Positions 24,901 to 35,044 of a DNA stretch of 64,000 nt are shown here, piece by piece. The DNA is from Cryptomeria japonica (lineage: Eukaryota > Streptophyta > Pinopsida > Cupressales > Cupressaceae): assembly GCF_030272615.1 (NCBI RefSeq), contig NC_081406.1, positions 186,470,770 to 186,534,769 of the forward strand. Reading direction: 5' to 3'. The position numbers and the translations under genes are program-made. The notes beneath the pieces were generated by a model that made no database searches, was not told where the DNA came from, and saw only the letters and a list, made by a program, of their open reading frames with translations. The number at the start of each line of letters is the position of its first letter. Position 1 is the stretch's first letter.

Positions 24901-26076
24901 AATCAATAAAATTATCTTATATGTCTTCTTATCTTCATATGTGAATGATTTTATTGCTTTCTACATATGTACAGGGGGGTTCAGGATTCGTACATGGAAT
25001 TCGATTCCAAAATATTCTGATGAACAGTGTCGCTAATCCCATTATCATAAATCAATTTTACTGCGATTCATCAACACCATGCGAAAATCAGGTATAAAAA
25101 CATGGTCAGTCTTAAATTCCGCACACTTTGCAACATATTAAGTCTAGAGGATGCTAGTCAATTCTAAGTGTTTAACATTTTTAAATTTAGAAAGGTATTC
25201 TTAGTGTGATCACATACATTAAGCAACATATTAATCCTAGAAAATGTCAGTCAACTTTGAATGTTTTTAGATTAGATAGTGTTTAAAACATTGCATTAAT
25301 GTTTTGGATTACATTTTATCGAATTAGGATCACATTTGGGATCCATCTTAGATCATTCTTCTCTTTTAGTCCTTTCATATCCTGAAAATGGATCACGGAT
25401 TGTAATCTTGATGATAGATCATAGAGTGTGATCCTAAACATTGAGGGAAAAACTTCTAACACAATCTAATCCAGAATCAACAAGAATCAATATTATAGAT
25501 TCATCAATTAATATTAAAAAATCAGATACAGAAACATATATTTAGAAAGCTTGGCTTATTTTAGAGATTAGATTAGATTGTGCTACAGTATTTTGTATCA
25601 ACGTTTTTAATCACATTCTGTAATCTTTTATCTTATGATCAGGATTACACTCAGCGATCATCTTCGGATGTTTTTTTCTCTTAACTCTTTTTTATCATAT
25701 CAAATCACAGATCAATCTTGACGATGAATCTTAAACATTGAATGAAATAAATTCTAATGAATCAATATTGAATTGGCAGACATCTGCTGTACGCGTGAGT
25801 GAAGTGATATATGAAAACGTGAAAGGCACTTCGACTACTCAGCATGCAATGCAGTTTGCATGCAGTGATAGCATTGCATGTGAGAATATCATTCTTTCTA
25901 ACGTGGACATTCGAAGAGAGAGTGGAGATAGTGCAGATTTGTTGTGCAACAATGCCATTGGATATGGATTAGGCTATATTAATCCCTCTGCAGATTGCTT
26001 GTTATCTCACCAAACACAGGATGACCAGCACGTCCATTCCATCTTAGATTGCTCGGCACTCTCATGTTTCCTCTGA
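18950..26076 (+). CDS. Polygalacturonase (GH28), nine exons, apparently intact
   Basis: Exons: 18950-19192, 19277-19408, 21787-21957, 22050-22070, 22158-22365, 24564-24645, 24728-24836, 24975-25091 and 25780-26076. They join with GT-AG borders and consistent phases into 459 codons plus TGA, a usual length for plant polygalacturonases. Residues about 14-34 form a signal peptide (TIITTIILVCTIWFC, cleavage near TADA-G), so the enzyme is secreted to the cell wall, where the family hydrolyses alpha-1,4-galacturonan in pectin. Catalytic motifs are all present: SPNTDG (235-240), GDDC (259-262), GPGHG (280-284), RIK (317-319) and Tyr372. The first ATG in frame was chosen because the signal sequence follows it; MRM offers a second ATG two codons later. 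Exon 4 is only 21 bases. Endo or exo action cannot be told from sequence. Conifer pollen polygalacturonases share the LRIKTWQGGSG region, but no tissue assignment is possible. Confidence 0.93.
20861..21240. repeat. Nested palindromic foldback element in polygalacturonase intron 2
   Basis: Outer arms ttaatgatattgttatcaag (20861 on) and its near-complement at 21216-21240 enclose two inner hairpins. One is at 20894-21004, with roughly 49-base arms around a short loop centred on gtgatccg. The other spans about 21050-21213, with arms built on ctagttttgagtcaaa. This looks like a MITE or a fusion of several. Confidence 0.8.
21286..21470. repeat. 93-bp tandem pair in polygalacturonase intron 2
   Basis: aagcaacatattaa starts at 21286 and 21379, and each copy contains agtcaactctgagtgtttaa and cttttaagtctagaa. 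The same unit recurs in intron 8 at 25130 and 25223. Confidence 0.85.
22566..24145. repeat. Array of foldback units in both orientations in polygalacturonase intron 5
   Basis: About ten diverged copies of a roughly 170-base unit fill the intron. The unit carries gaacataccatcaccctcacc, aagctttgacttgcttaggt, tgggcccacttatgaatgtg and an inverted gagccacctaa. Copies near 22589, 22757, 22931, 23097, 23521 and 23679 run one way; those near 23187, 23363, 23765 and 23933 run the other. Each unit can itself fold on gacttgcttaggtggctca pairing with tgagccacctaagcaagtc. Confidence 0.8.
25130..25270. repeat. 93-bp tandem pair in polygalacturonase intron 8
   Basis: gcaacatatta starts at 25130 and 25223. 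The copies match the intron 2 pair, including tagtcaa, agtgtttaacat and ttcttagtgtgatcacat. Confidence 0.8.
25273..25762. repeat. Duplicated MITE-like unit in polygalacturonase intron 8
   Basis: Two diverged copies of about 195 bases, near 25273-25470 and 25567-25762, share gattagat, aatcacatt, gatgatgaatc-like and taaacattga blocks and end in tctaat, complementary to their starts. The second ends just before the acceptor of exon 9. Confidence 0.5.
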
Positions 26077-26316
26077 TTCCACCATAATCAAAAAAAGAAG
26101 GAAGAAAGCTGTACAGAATATGTATGACAATCACTAATTACATACATGTATATAATAGTAAAAATAATACTGCTTCTTCTGCCTTCATACAAGTTTTCAC
26201 CAAGCTCAACTAATCCGAAGCCTCCACTATGGATGCATTGAAAAGAGGGGCTTTAATTATTTGTTTTTAAATATAACTAATGAGCCCTACAACTTGATTT
26301 AGTTGTTCTTTTCATG

Positions 26317-26322
26317 AATAAA
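26317..26322 (+). terminator. Candidate poly(A) signal of the polygalacturonase gene
   Basis: AATAAA lies 241 bases after the stop codon in an AT-rich 3' region; this is the plant near-upstream element form. Confidence 0.4.
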
Positions 26323-26349
26323 AAGTTTTTGGAAAAATAGTGTTAGAAG

Positions 26350-27957
26350 TTTTTTTAATTTAATTATGTTGTTGTGATTATTATGTTGATGGAAAAAGAT
26401 TTGGGAAGATTGTGGATTTTAAGGTTTGAAAAGAATAGATTGAAATTTAGATTGTTTTTATTAAAAAATGTAAATTAAGAAATTGAAATTATAGAATTAT
26501 TATTTTTCGAGAAAAGTTGTGTGATCTGATATTGAACAAAATTTCTTTATATAAGTTCATTTAGATAAAAAATTTGCCATCACCTTGATTTGTCCTATAA
26601 ATTTTTTATGATGGTTTAGTCGTTTAAATGTATATTTTATTTGACACTTTTAGAAAAATATAAATTGCTGAAAAAATTGTTTTATTTATGAAGAAATTTA
26701 TATTAAATATTCTATATTAAATTGTTCTACTACAAAATTTATGTCAATAACTATATTCTTTGCAACAAATTCATGTCAATAACCACATTCTTTGCAACTG
26801 AATTCAATAACCATTAGCTTACATTGTTTATTTGAGTCTCTACTCCATTAGTTTACATTGTTTATTTGAGCCTCTATTTTAGTTCTACAAATATAGGGAC
26901 ATTAGAATGTAAATGAAATCATATATTAATATATTGTATGAAATTTATGCCTCCAATTTACTAAAACCTTGATGTTCATCCCATAGTAAAATTTAGAGAA
27001 AGATAATGATTAGTCTATTCCTCCGAGTTTAAATCTATGTGATATATATGTAAACATGTATAGAGCCTCTATTATTTTGGCATATAGCCCTAACCTCAAC
27101 TATGGATCCTCTCTCATAGAAGAAAGCCTTTGAAGCCATGAAAGATTATGCCTTAACAGAAATTTTGATGTATATCCTTTTACACAAGATCGTGTAGATA
27201 CTTCAATCATGTAGAAGAAAAATATGAAGGCTCCTACTATATAATAAAAGGTCAAGAATAGAAATATTAACAATGGGTTCACAAAGTTTTGATTATGAAC
27301 TTCAAATATTTTTTTGATATGTAAGTGATCAACCATGAAATAGGTAGTTGCCTTCCAAAGAATGAAGGAATGTGTCTTTAATTTTGAAACATAGTTTTCT
27401 ATTCACTATCTCATATTTCAATAATATGTATAATTCTCAAATTTGATTTGTGAGAAATTCAATTAGATGTAGTAACTAAGGATAAAAAATTGTCCATTAT
27501 TTTAATTACTTTAAAAATAAAAATTCAAATATAGAAGATTTATTTACAATAAAATATTATAGTGAATTTTTTTATATTTAAAATAGTATTATTTTAAAAT
27601 CAAACAAAATTAAGAGCATGGTCAAGTAATGTGATAAATTAGGACATTACTTACAAATTACACTTCAATAGCAACTTACTTAATATCTCTAATTGTAAAT
27701 TAATAATAGAATTGCAATTCATATATGTGTATATATAAAACAATAAATATTTTTAAAGTTTAGACATAAAGAAACAAATTTAAATTTATTATTACAATTG
27801 AAATTAGGTTTCTAAATTGATATTAAATAAAGTAAACATAATCTTGTTGAAATAATTCTAAAAATAAAAAAATATTTATATTCTTGTTTTTGAAAATATT
27901 GTAAATTAATGTGTATTTGTATAACAAATATTATAAAATGATATATATTAGTATTAT
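26350..27957. other. AT-rich intergenic, no supported feature
   Basis: No long frame or clear repeat. Two near-identical short phrases (ttagcttacattgtttatttgag and ttagtttacattgtttatttgag at 26814 and 26857) are a local duplication. Confidence 0.5.
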
Positions 27958-28384
27958 TGTTGGTGTAAATTATGTCTCATAATTACAATTTATTTAAGTT
28001 GACTTAAGATAATACATTCATTGTAGTTTGCATATGAGACACTTTGGGAATTGCACATCTAGGGAAGATGGTTGTAGGAGAAATTCCACCTTTTGTGGTG
28101 TTATCTTGTTACCACATTCCACCTTTGGTGGGTGATCCACCTTTAGTGGAATTATCTATTATTTCTCCTACCTACCCCTACCTACCCTTGTATCCAATTG
28201 GGCCACATGTCATGATTGTGTGCTCTCATTTCCCTATGGCCTTGCCTTTATAACCAGGCTCATGTTCATTGTACAGTTGATCGATTTTTGCATCTTGATG
28301 AGAATATAATTTGTTCTTGTCTATCTTTTCCTCTCTTGTGTTGTGCTATTCATTGGCCTCTAGATCTTGGTTATTATTGACACA
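27958..28384 (+). repeat. LTR of a degraded retrotransposon (family A), 5' copy with primer site
   Basis: It starts TGTTGGTG and ends near ttattattgacaca. A homologous copy lies at 50469-50877. An initiator-Met primer-binding motif follows at 28393-28404, so it served as a 5' LTR. The exact 3' end is uncertain by a few bases. Confidence 0.65.
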
Positions 28385-28392
28385 TTCTTAAA

Positions 28393-28404
28393 TGGTATCA
28401 GAGC
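28393..28404 (+). other. Primer-binding site (initiator tRNA-Met) of family A element
   Basis: TGGTATCAGAGC, same motif as in the intact Copia element. Confidence 0.8.
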
Positions 28405-29379
28405 CATAGGATTGTCATTGTGTAGCTCTTTTGGAGATATCTTGGTGCATTTGTGGATCCACATATATTTAGATCTGAGAAGCAATGAATTTTGGGAGCA
28501 TCCTACATCAAATACGAGCTTACTAATGCATCCAAGAGGCCATTTCCATAAATTTTGACTATAAATTTGCCTATATTGGGCAAAAGTCATTTTCAAGGCA
28601 AAATTTTTTAGGCAGACCATACAACCTGCCTAGAAGTATGCACTTGCTTTTCAAAATTTAAAAAAAAAAATTGTTTTGTGAATTTTTTAAATCAGTATTT
28701 ATTTTCACAAATTTTTTTATTATAAAAGTTGAATGTCAAAAAATAAATCCTTTTTTGGGGGGGTCCACCGATCCAACCCTGCCCTTGTACTGTGTTACCT
28801 ATGTTTTTTGTAGGCAACATACTTTTTTTCTATCGCATTATACATCTTCCAACAATCATTGTCATCCTTGTCGATTGCTCCTACTGGTCTTCATTGATTT
28901 GCGCTATTCCCATGCCCATTGTGGTTTCTCCTACTGGTCACGTTGATTGTTCCCTGTTTGCCACAGGTTCTCCACAAACGCCTAAGCTCCACTCCCTAGC
29001 CACCTCAACTCTTCCCTCAAGCCACTTTAGCTCTGCCCCTGGGTACCCTCTGTGACAACCATTGGTGGTAACCCCAATGACATGATAGTTGTCATGCGAC
29101 ACTTTTTTATTTTCCCTCGTACTACCACGTGGCGCTATTTCATTTATCGACAAAGTATAGTCAATAGACAATGAGGATGCCACACAGACTAACACATCAA
29201 CAACCAATCGACGCACACTCAACAATCCACATAGGTGATCATATGCTTAGTCATTAGATTCGTAACACCGAGTCAGCCTACACAAGCAACCTGCCACACA
29301 AGCATCTATATTGCCACATCATATATAACTATCTCCATGATAATTACATACCTCCTAACCTCTCTCGTAATCAACACAA
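28405..29379. other. Unassigned sequence between two retroelement remnants
   Basis: Possibly leader or gag remnant of the family A element. No recognisable domain; frames are short and carry no family motif. Confidence 0.4.
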
Positions 29380-30540
29380 GACACTAATGCACCAAGCATC
29401 TAGGCATGTAATCATTGTAGACACCTTGTATCAAATTTTTTTAGATAGAACACTACTTCGATGCCTCGATCCTGAAGAGGTACAGTTGGCTTTGAAAGAG
29501 GTACATGATGGAATCTGTGGCACCCATTCTAGCTGTTCTTCTCTAGCTAAGAAATTACTGCACATAGGATATTATTGGCCAACGATGGAGAAAGACTCAT
29601 ACAGGTATGTACAAAAGTGTAGATAATGTCAGATACATAGTGATCTAATACATGCACCTCGTCAGGATCTCCAACCTATCACATCTCCATGGCCCTTCTC
29701 ACAATAGAGAATTGACCTTGTAGGGAAAATCAACCCTACCTCCTCTAATGGGCATAAGTTCATTATGACATCCATTGAATATTTCACAAAATAGGTAGAA
29801 GAAATTCCACTCACATACATAATCGACAAGCAAATATCAAAATTTCTACCCCAACTACATCATTTGCCAATATGGAATTCCAATGTGCATAGTAACAGGT
29901 AATGGAAGTCCCTTCAAGAATCAAAAAGTACGCGAGATTTGTGATTAGCTCCATATTGAGCATCATTTTTCTACTCCTTAATATCCACAGAGAAATGGTC
30001 AAGCAGAAGCAACTAACAAGACAATCCTGAAAATCCTTAAGAAAGTTATCAACGAGGTTGGATGCAATTGGCATCTGCAATCAAATCTTGCTCTTGGGGT
30101 CTATAGAATAGGTGTCAGTACAACTACAGGTGCTACCTCTTATTCTTTGGTATTTGACTCAGAAGAAATTTTGCCTATAGAAGTAGAGCTACTATCTTTG
30201 TGTGTTTCTCTAAAACAGATCATCTCAGAAGAGGACTACAGAGTGGCCAGGTTGCAAGAACTGGAAATGCTTGATGGAAGGAGATAGGGTGCATTGAATC
30301 ATCTGCAAGGATATTAGAATAGGCTACAAAGAAGTTATAACAAGAGAGTCAAAGAAATATTCTTTCAAGTAGGCGACCTTGTTCTAAAAGAAAATCAGAG
30401 CAATCTAGCAAAAAGAAAAGGACCAGGCAATTTGGAACCAAACTAGTTGGGTCCTTAAGTGGTCACACAAGTCCCAGGAAATGGAGTATATGATTTGGCA
30501 AGAATGGAAGCTGACCCCTTGTCCAAACCTATCAACAACA
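29380..30540 (+). pseudogene. Decayed Ty3/gypsy integrase fragment (Tat-like)
   Basis: The frame at 29387-29626 reads an integrase zinc-binding region (EVHDGICGTHSS, GYYWPTMEKDS, then the Cys pair) closely similar to 41070-41200 in the larger Tat element. It continues through stops and frameshifts into DLVGKI, NGHKFIMTS and a C-terminal GPGN-EPN region, ending near 30540. Stops at WPFSQ-stop and FTK-stop fall where Trp is conserved (TGG to TAG). Nothing upstream of the integrase is preserved. Confidence 0.7.
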
Positions 30541-30893
30541 TGCATTTAATTTTTTTTTTTTATGTCTAATGGTTGTCTAGGTTCACCTTTTATTTCAATT
30601 CACTTTGTTTTAGCTTTTCCTTTTTTGCATTGTATTTGTATTTAGTTTCTTTTGTAGAGATTTTATCGCATGTTTGCATTGCATTTGCATATAGATTCTT
30701 AGGTAAGGCACCTTCTAGCGCTTGTGTTAGTTTGCCACCTGTTTGTACTTGAGTGATTCCACGATTCTCCTCATTTCTTAGATATTCATTCACAAAGTTC
30801 CTAAAATTCAAGGTTGCTCATCTTTAGCATCATCTTGTAATTTTGATTTGCCTTTAGTTGGGCATAAGACTCACTATTGTTTTTGTAGACGTA
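30541..30893. other. Non-coding tail between integrase remnant and Tat LTR
   Basis: No feature is seen. No polypurine tract precedes the LTR at 30894, so this LTR is probably the 5' LTR of the following element inserted here, not the 3' LTR of the remnant. Confidence 0.4.
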
Positions 30894-32350
30894 TAAAAAT
30901 GACCATATTCCTAAATGAATATATTACGTTCATTCCTCTATTTTAGTTAAATCTAATTTAACTAAATCACCCACATTCCTCTATATAATTAAGTAAATTA
31001 TTCAATTTATTTAGTTAAATTCACTTAAGTCCTTTACATCATTTAATTGAATAAATCATTTTATTTAGTTAAATCCCTTCTTCTTACCTTTTAATTAAAT
31101 TTACATTTAATTAATAGTCTACCCCAAATTGAATAAATCTAATTTATTCAATTTCCCAAATTGCAACCAAATTGAAATAAAGTAATTTATTTTAATTAAT
31201 TCTATTTTCTCTCACCCACTTCCATTTTCGTACATCTCCCACTTGCATCCTAAACCCTATTCCTAATTTCTTCTAGAATCCACCTAATCCTAATCAATTA
31301 GCCCAAACTTATTCATTATCCCCTTTCCCTAAATTTGAGGAGGTCACTTCTCAAATTTGGAGTAAAGTCTTCAAAAGGCATTAAAGCCTTTATCTATTCA
31401 ACAAGCTAACTTGTTGAATACCCCCAAATTTGAAAGGACTCTTACAAATTTGTCCCCAAAGTCTTCAAACCATTAATGATTAACTAACCCTTAGTGGCAT
31501 GGTTAGAGACTTTTTGACTAACTTAACCTCCATCTAACCCAAGGGTCTCATCAAGCATTTATTGCTTTGACCATGGTTATTCCTTTAACCTTTGCACAAG
31601 AGTTTACCCCTTGGGTAAAAGCTTTATCCAATGGATAAACCTAACCTAACCTTAACCCTTACCTCCTAGGGTAACCGTGAGGTCTTCTCAAGCATTTAAT
31701 GCTTCTTACCTCTCCTCTCAACCAGCCTTATGTTGATAATTGTCACCATTTCATTGGTGAAAATTGAAAACATGGATCGACAACTTTCAAACTTGACCCT
31801 TGATTAACTCTTTCAATCCTGACCATCCATTGCCCTATTTTTACTATAAATAGAGCTCTCATTCCTCCATTTTAGAGCCATGCAAGCTTTTAGTATCTCA
31901 TTTATGCTCAATTTTATTAACACATCTAGCTTCTCTTTGTAATAGGAATTAATCTAATAAGCATTTTAGACTATTTCCTTTATCATTAGCTTAACTCATA
32001 AACTAGTATATCATGTTAGGATAGTATTTCTACTAATCTTGTCATCTTATAATCTAGTTTATTGTATTTGTAGAATCATGCATAGATAGGATGCATTTTC
32101 ATAACTAAATCAATCATAAGCATCCCTCATTCTTGCATTTGTCATCCCTAAGCCACTTGTGATCTAAGAGCAAAGGCATTGGCTTGAGGGACCTTGTGAG
32201 ATAGAGAACCATGGAACCAACCTTGGGAAGTTGATTCATTCTTCATGACTCCATAACTTGCACCAAGAAGTCCTGTGGGTGTGTGGACAAGCCTCTTTGA
32301 GCTTTATTTTTCACATTTTAAGTTTCATCGCCCCGCTTTTCCCGCATACA
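30894..32350 (+). repeat. 5' LTR of the Tat element
   Basis: It begins TGTAGACGTATAAAAATGACC and ends TTTTCCCGCATACA. It is homologous to the solo LTR at 53925-55366 and, in part, to the inverted fragment at 42034-42313. Confidence 0.92.
31845..31852 (+). promoter_or_regulatory. TATA box in the Tat LTR
   Basis: TATAAATA followed by gagctctcattcctcc is conserved in the solo LTR at 54847, a good candidate for the LTR core promoter. Confidence 0.6.
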
Positions 32351-32354
32351 TTTT

Positions 32355-32372
32355 TGGTGCCCACCGTGGGGC
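32355..32372 (+). other. Primer-binding site of the Tat element
   Basis: TGGTGCCCACCGTGGGGC four bases after the LTR is the motif commonly seen at this place in plant Tat/Ogre-type elements. Confidence 0.8.
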
Positions 32373-32429
32373 ACTACCCCATTAATCAAATTGGTTTTAA
32401 AAATAAACACTTTTGCAAGTACGCGGGAA

Positions 32430-32700
32430 ACAAGAATCAGCGCGTAGGGAACATCTCTTAGCGCATCTGATGGATCATTTAGCGCATCTGGCTCACTGTT
32501 TGGTGTGTGGGACTCATTTTCTAGCACGTGAAGATCGTACTTTAGCACATCATCCTCACTAACCTTTTCCTGTAGGTCTCAGCGCAGAATAATAACAGCT
32601 TAGCGCATCTGGAAAACAACTTAGCGCATCGGGTCTATCAGATAGCACATTCTGGCTATACAGTAGCGCGTACAGTTTGTCATGTAGTGCATCACAGACA
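32430..32700 (+). repeat. TAGCGCAT motif cluster 1 in the Tat leader
   Basis: About eleven copies of a short motif (ttagcgcatctg, cagcgcgtaggg, ctagcacgtg, gtagtgcatc and similar) at irregular spacing of about 18-40 bases. Confidence 0.75.
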
Positions 32701-34200
32701 AAGGCAAAAACAAAAAACTGTAACCGAATGTAAAAAAAAATTAGACTTGTTGAAGTCCACAGATTGTTTAACAATTTTTCTTGGTATTTTGCAGGGTTCT
32801 AACAAATTTCTTGCAGATAGGAGCTTAATTTTAGGATCATTAAATAGTTTAAGTATTTACTAAGTTAGTTAAGTTAGTTAAGATATAAACTTCTTTTGAT
32901 TCTTGTTAAAATTGAACTCACTTTTGTTTGGGCTTTAAAAAGAACCACAAAACAAATTCTTCCTTTCTTTTCTAGGAGAGAAAATTTTCAAATTGGGTTT
33001 TAAAAAGAACAAATCAAATTTTCTTTTCAAGTTTTGCAAACAAATGGATTAAAAAGAACTTCACCATCCTTTGGTGTATAAAAGGATCCATTTCAAGTTT
33101 TAGCAAAGTAAAGAACCACACAAAGTCCCAAAAGTCTTTTTTTTCGCAACTAAAGGGGGAAGATATTCCCCTTTTGATCGATTTCTTTTGTTGACAAAAC
33201 ATCGCGTTCACTTTGTTGACCAAGTTCTTTCTTTTTAGATCAGAAAATCATTGCCTTTAAAAATTAAAAGAAATGCCATGTTTTCGTGGAGCAACATCTC
33301 CATATAGGATTAACAAATCATTGCTTTGAAGGGCTAAAAAGAACTTGTGTGCTTTGTCTCGAAAGTGGAAGGTATATGCTCTCCCCTTAATTGGGTGATA
33401 AAAAAGCCAGACCATTCTTAAAGCTTTCTTTAATTCAAGCAATAAAACCTTTAGCAGGTCTGCCTTCCCGAGGGGTTGAAAAACTCTTAAAGCCATTTTT
33501 GGCCGGTGTAAAGGGAACGACTTAAGTGGGAAACAGTTTTGAAGCCAAGTGTTCCAACCCACTATAATCAAAAGTGGAAAGTGATGAAAGACCTTTTCAA
33601 CGATTGTGCGCAGCGATTAGCCTTCCCCCAGTATCCTTGATATACATAAAGTCTTTGTTCTAAAGGTTGGGAAGCCTCCTGATGGAGTTTATCACTGACG
33701 ACCGAACAGGAAGCTTGATTATGAACCTTAGCATAGAAACTTTGAGCCGATTTAGTAACCAAACATTTACAATATCATAGTGCAAGGGTGGGAAAAATCC
33801 ACCCCCAAGATCGCTCACCATATATCTCCCAAGATAACTACTCAATTGTGAAGCAATTCACTTTGGGTTAATTTTTGGCAAAAGGCAAAAAAACGGGTGC
33901 CCCTTAGGGGGTGAAACGACAGTTTGATCTGACGGAGTATCGAGACTAGTGGGCTATGATATTGCTTATGACCCTTGAATAAAGAGTCTGATTGAAATGC
34001 ATGTTGTATCTAAACCTGTTGAAACATTGGGGATTTGAACACATCCTCGCAGAACATACACTTATTATTTAGATTAAGCAAAATGGTTATCTCTTTGGTG
34101 TCGTGCTTTCATTTGTTATTTCAGAAAACCATTTATCAACACTAAAAACTCAAGGCAAAATTCCAAAATTGCAGAAAAACAACCAAGTCAATATATTTTA
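32701..34200 (+). other. Tat leader between the two motif clusters
   Basis: No supported coding region on either strand; open minus-strand frames here carry no recognised domain. Runs of aaaagaac and tcaaattt are frequent. Confidence 0.4.
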
Positions 34201-34204
34201 GGGC

Positions 34205-34590
34205 AGTTTAGTGCGTAAGAGCAACTTCTTAGCGTGTAGGAACCATCTTTTAGCGCATTAAACCTTCTCTTTAGCACGTCAAGTCTTAACAGTTGCGCTT
34301 CACCAGAATCTAAAAACAAGCAGTGGCAGTTAGCGCGTCTTGAAAATAGTTTAGTGCGTTGAAGCATCAGCTTAGCGTGTAGAAGTCAAACTTTAGCGCA
34401 TAGGGTTTAACTGTTAGCGCATAGAAGGCCCATATTGGCGAATGACCTTTTGAACCAAAGCTGAAGCAAAATTAAACAATATTAACCAGTTAGCACGTAT
34501 CAAGGGACAGTGTAGCACGTGGAGTCTTTTCGCTAGCGCATAGAGAAGTTTTTATAGTGCATTGCATCTCTGTTCTAGCGCATAGTCAAA
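34205..34590 (+). repeat. TAGCGCAT motif cluster 2 in the Tat leader
   Basis: About fifteen further copies (ttagtgcgta, ttagcgtgta, ttagcgcata, ctagcgcata and others). Variants differ mostly at the CG positions, as expected from CpG decay of one ancestral motif. Confidence 0.75.
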
Positions 34591-35044
34591 AGAAAAAAAA
34601 CAGGGGGCAAACAGAGGTCAATTTTGAAAATTTTGAAAACAATTTCAAAAGCTTTCCTTCATCAGCCTAAACTTCATCAATCAGAAAACCAAAAATAGAG
34701 TATCAAAAGCTATTTCTAAAAGCAAGTTTCCATCAAGCAAAGTTGTCTGAAATCTGAAACTACTCACAAGATAAACATATCTATCCTATCAAAATCAAGA
34801 AACATCATCACAAGTGGCAAACAGGTCCTTTAAAATCAAACAGATTTTTTTATTCCAAAACACACTTGTTTAAAACTCCAAGTTGTCAAATCAAGTTTCC
34901 ATATCGGGAAAGCTTGTATTCCATATCATTTGATGCACTTTTTCATGAGGGGGCATCTAAACCTTCACTTTGATAAAGTAGAACTTGAGTTTTCAAAACA
35001 AGCTAAACTGAATCCAAAACAAATCAAAGGAAACCATTGAGCAC

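Noticed and set aside
30894-32350. LTR taken as the 3' LTR of the integrase remnant at 29380
   Set aside because: No polypurine tract precedes it, while a primer-binding site follows directly, so it is the 5' LTR of the next element.
33014-33845. Three minus-strand frames in the Tat leader as an antisense gene
   Set aside because: The frames are short, overlapping and without a shared domain or splice sites.
32430-34590. CRISPR-like array
   Set aside because: The repeated unit is only 8-12 bases, spacing is irregular, there are no cas genes, and the context is a plant retroelement leader.
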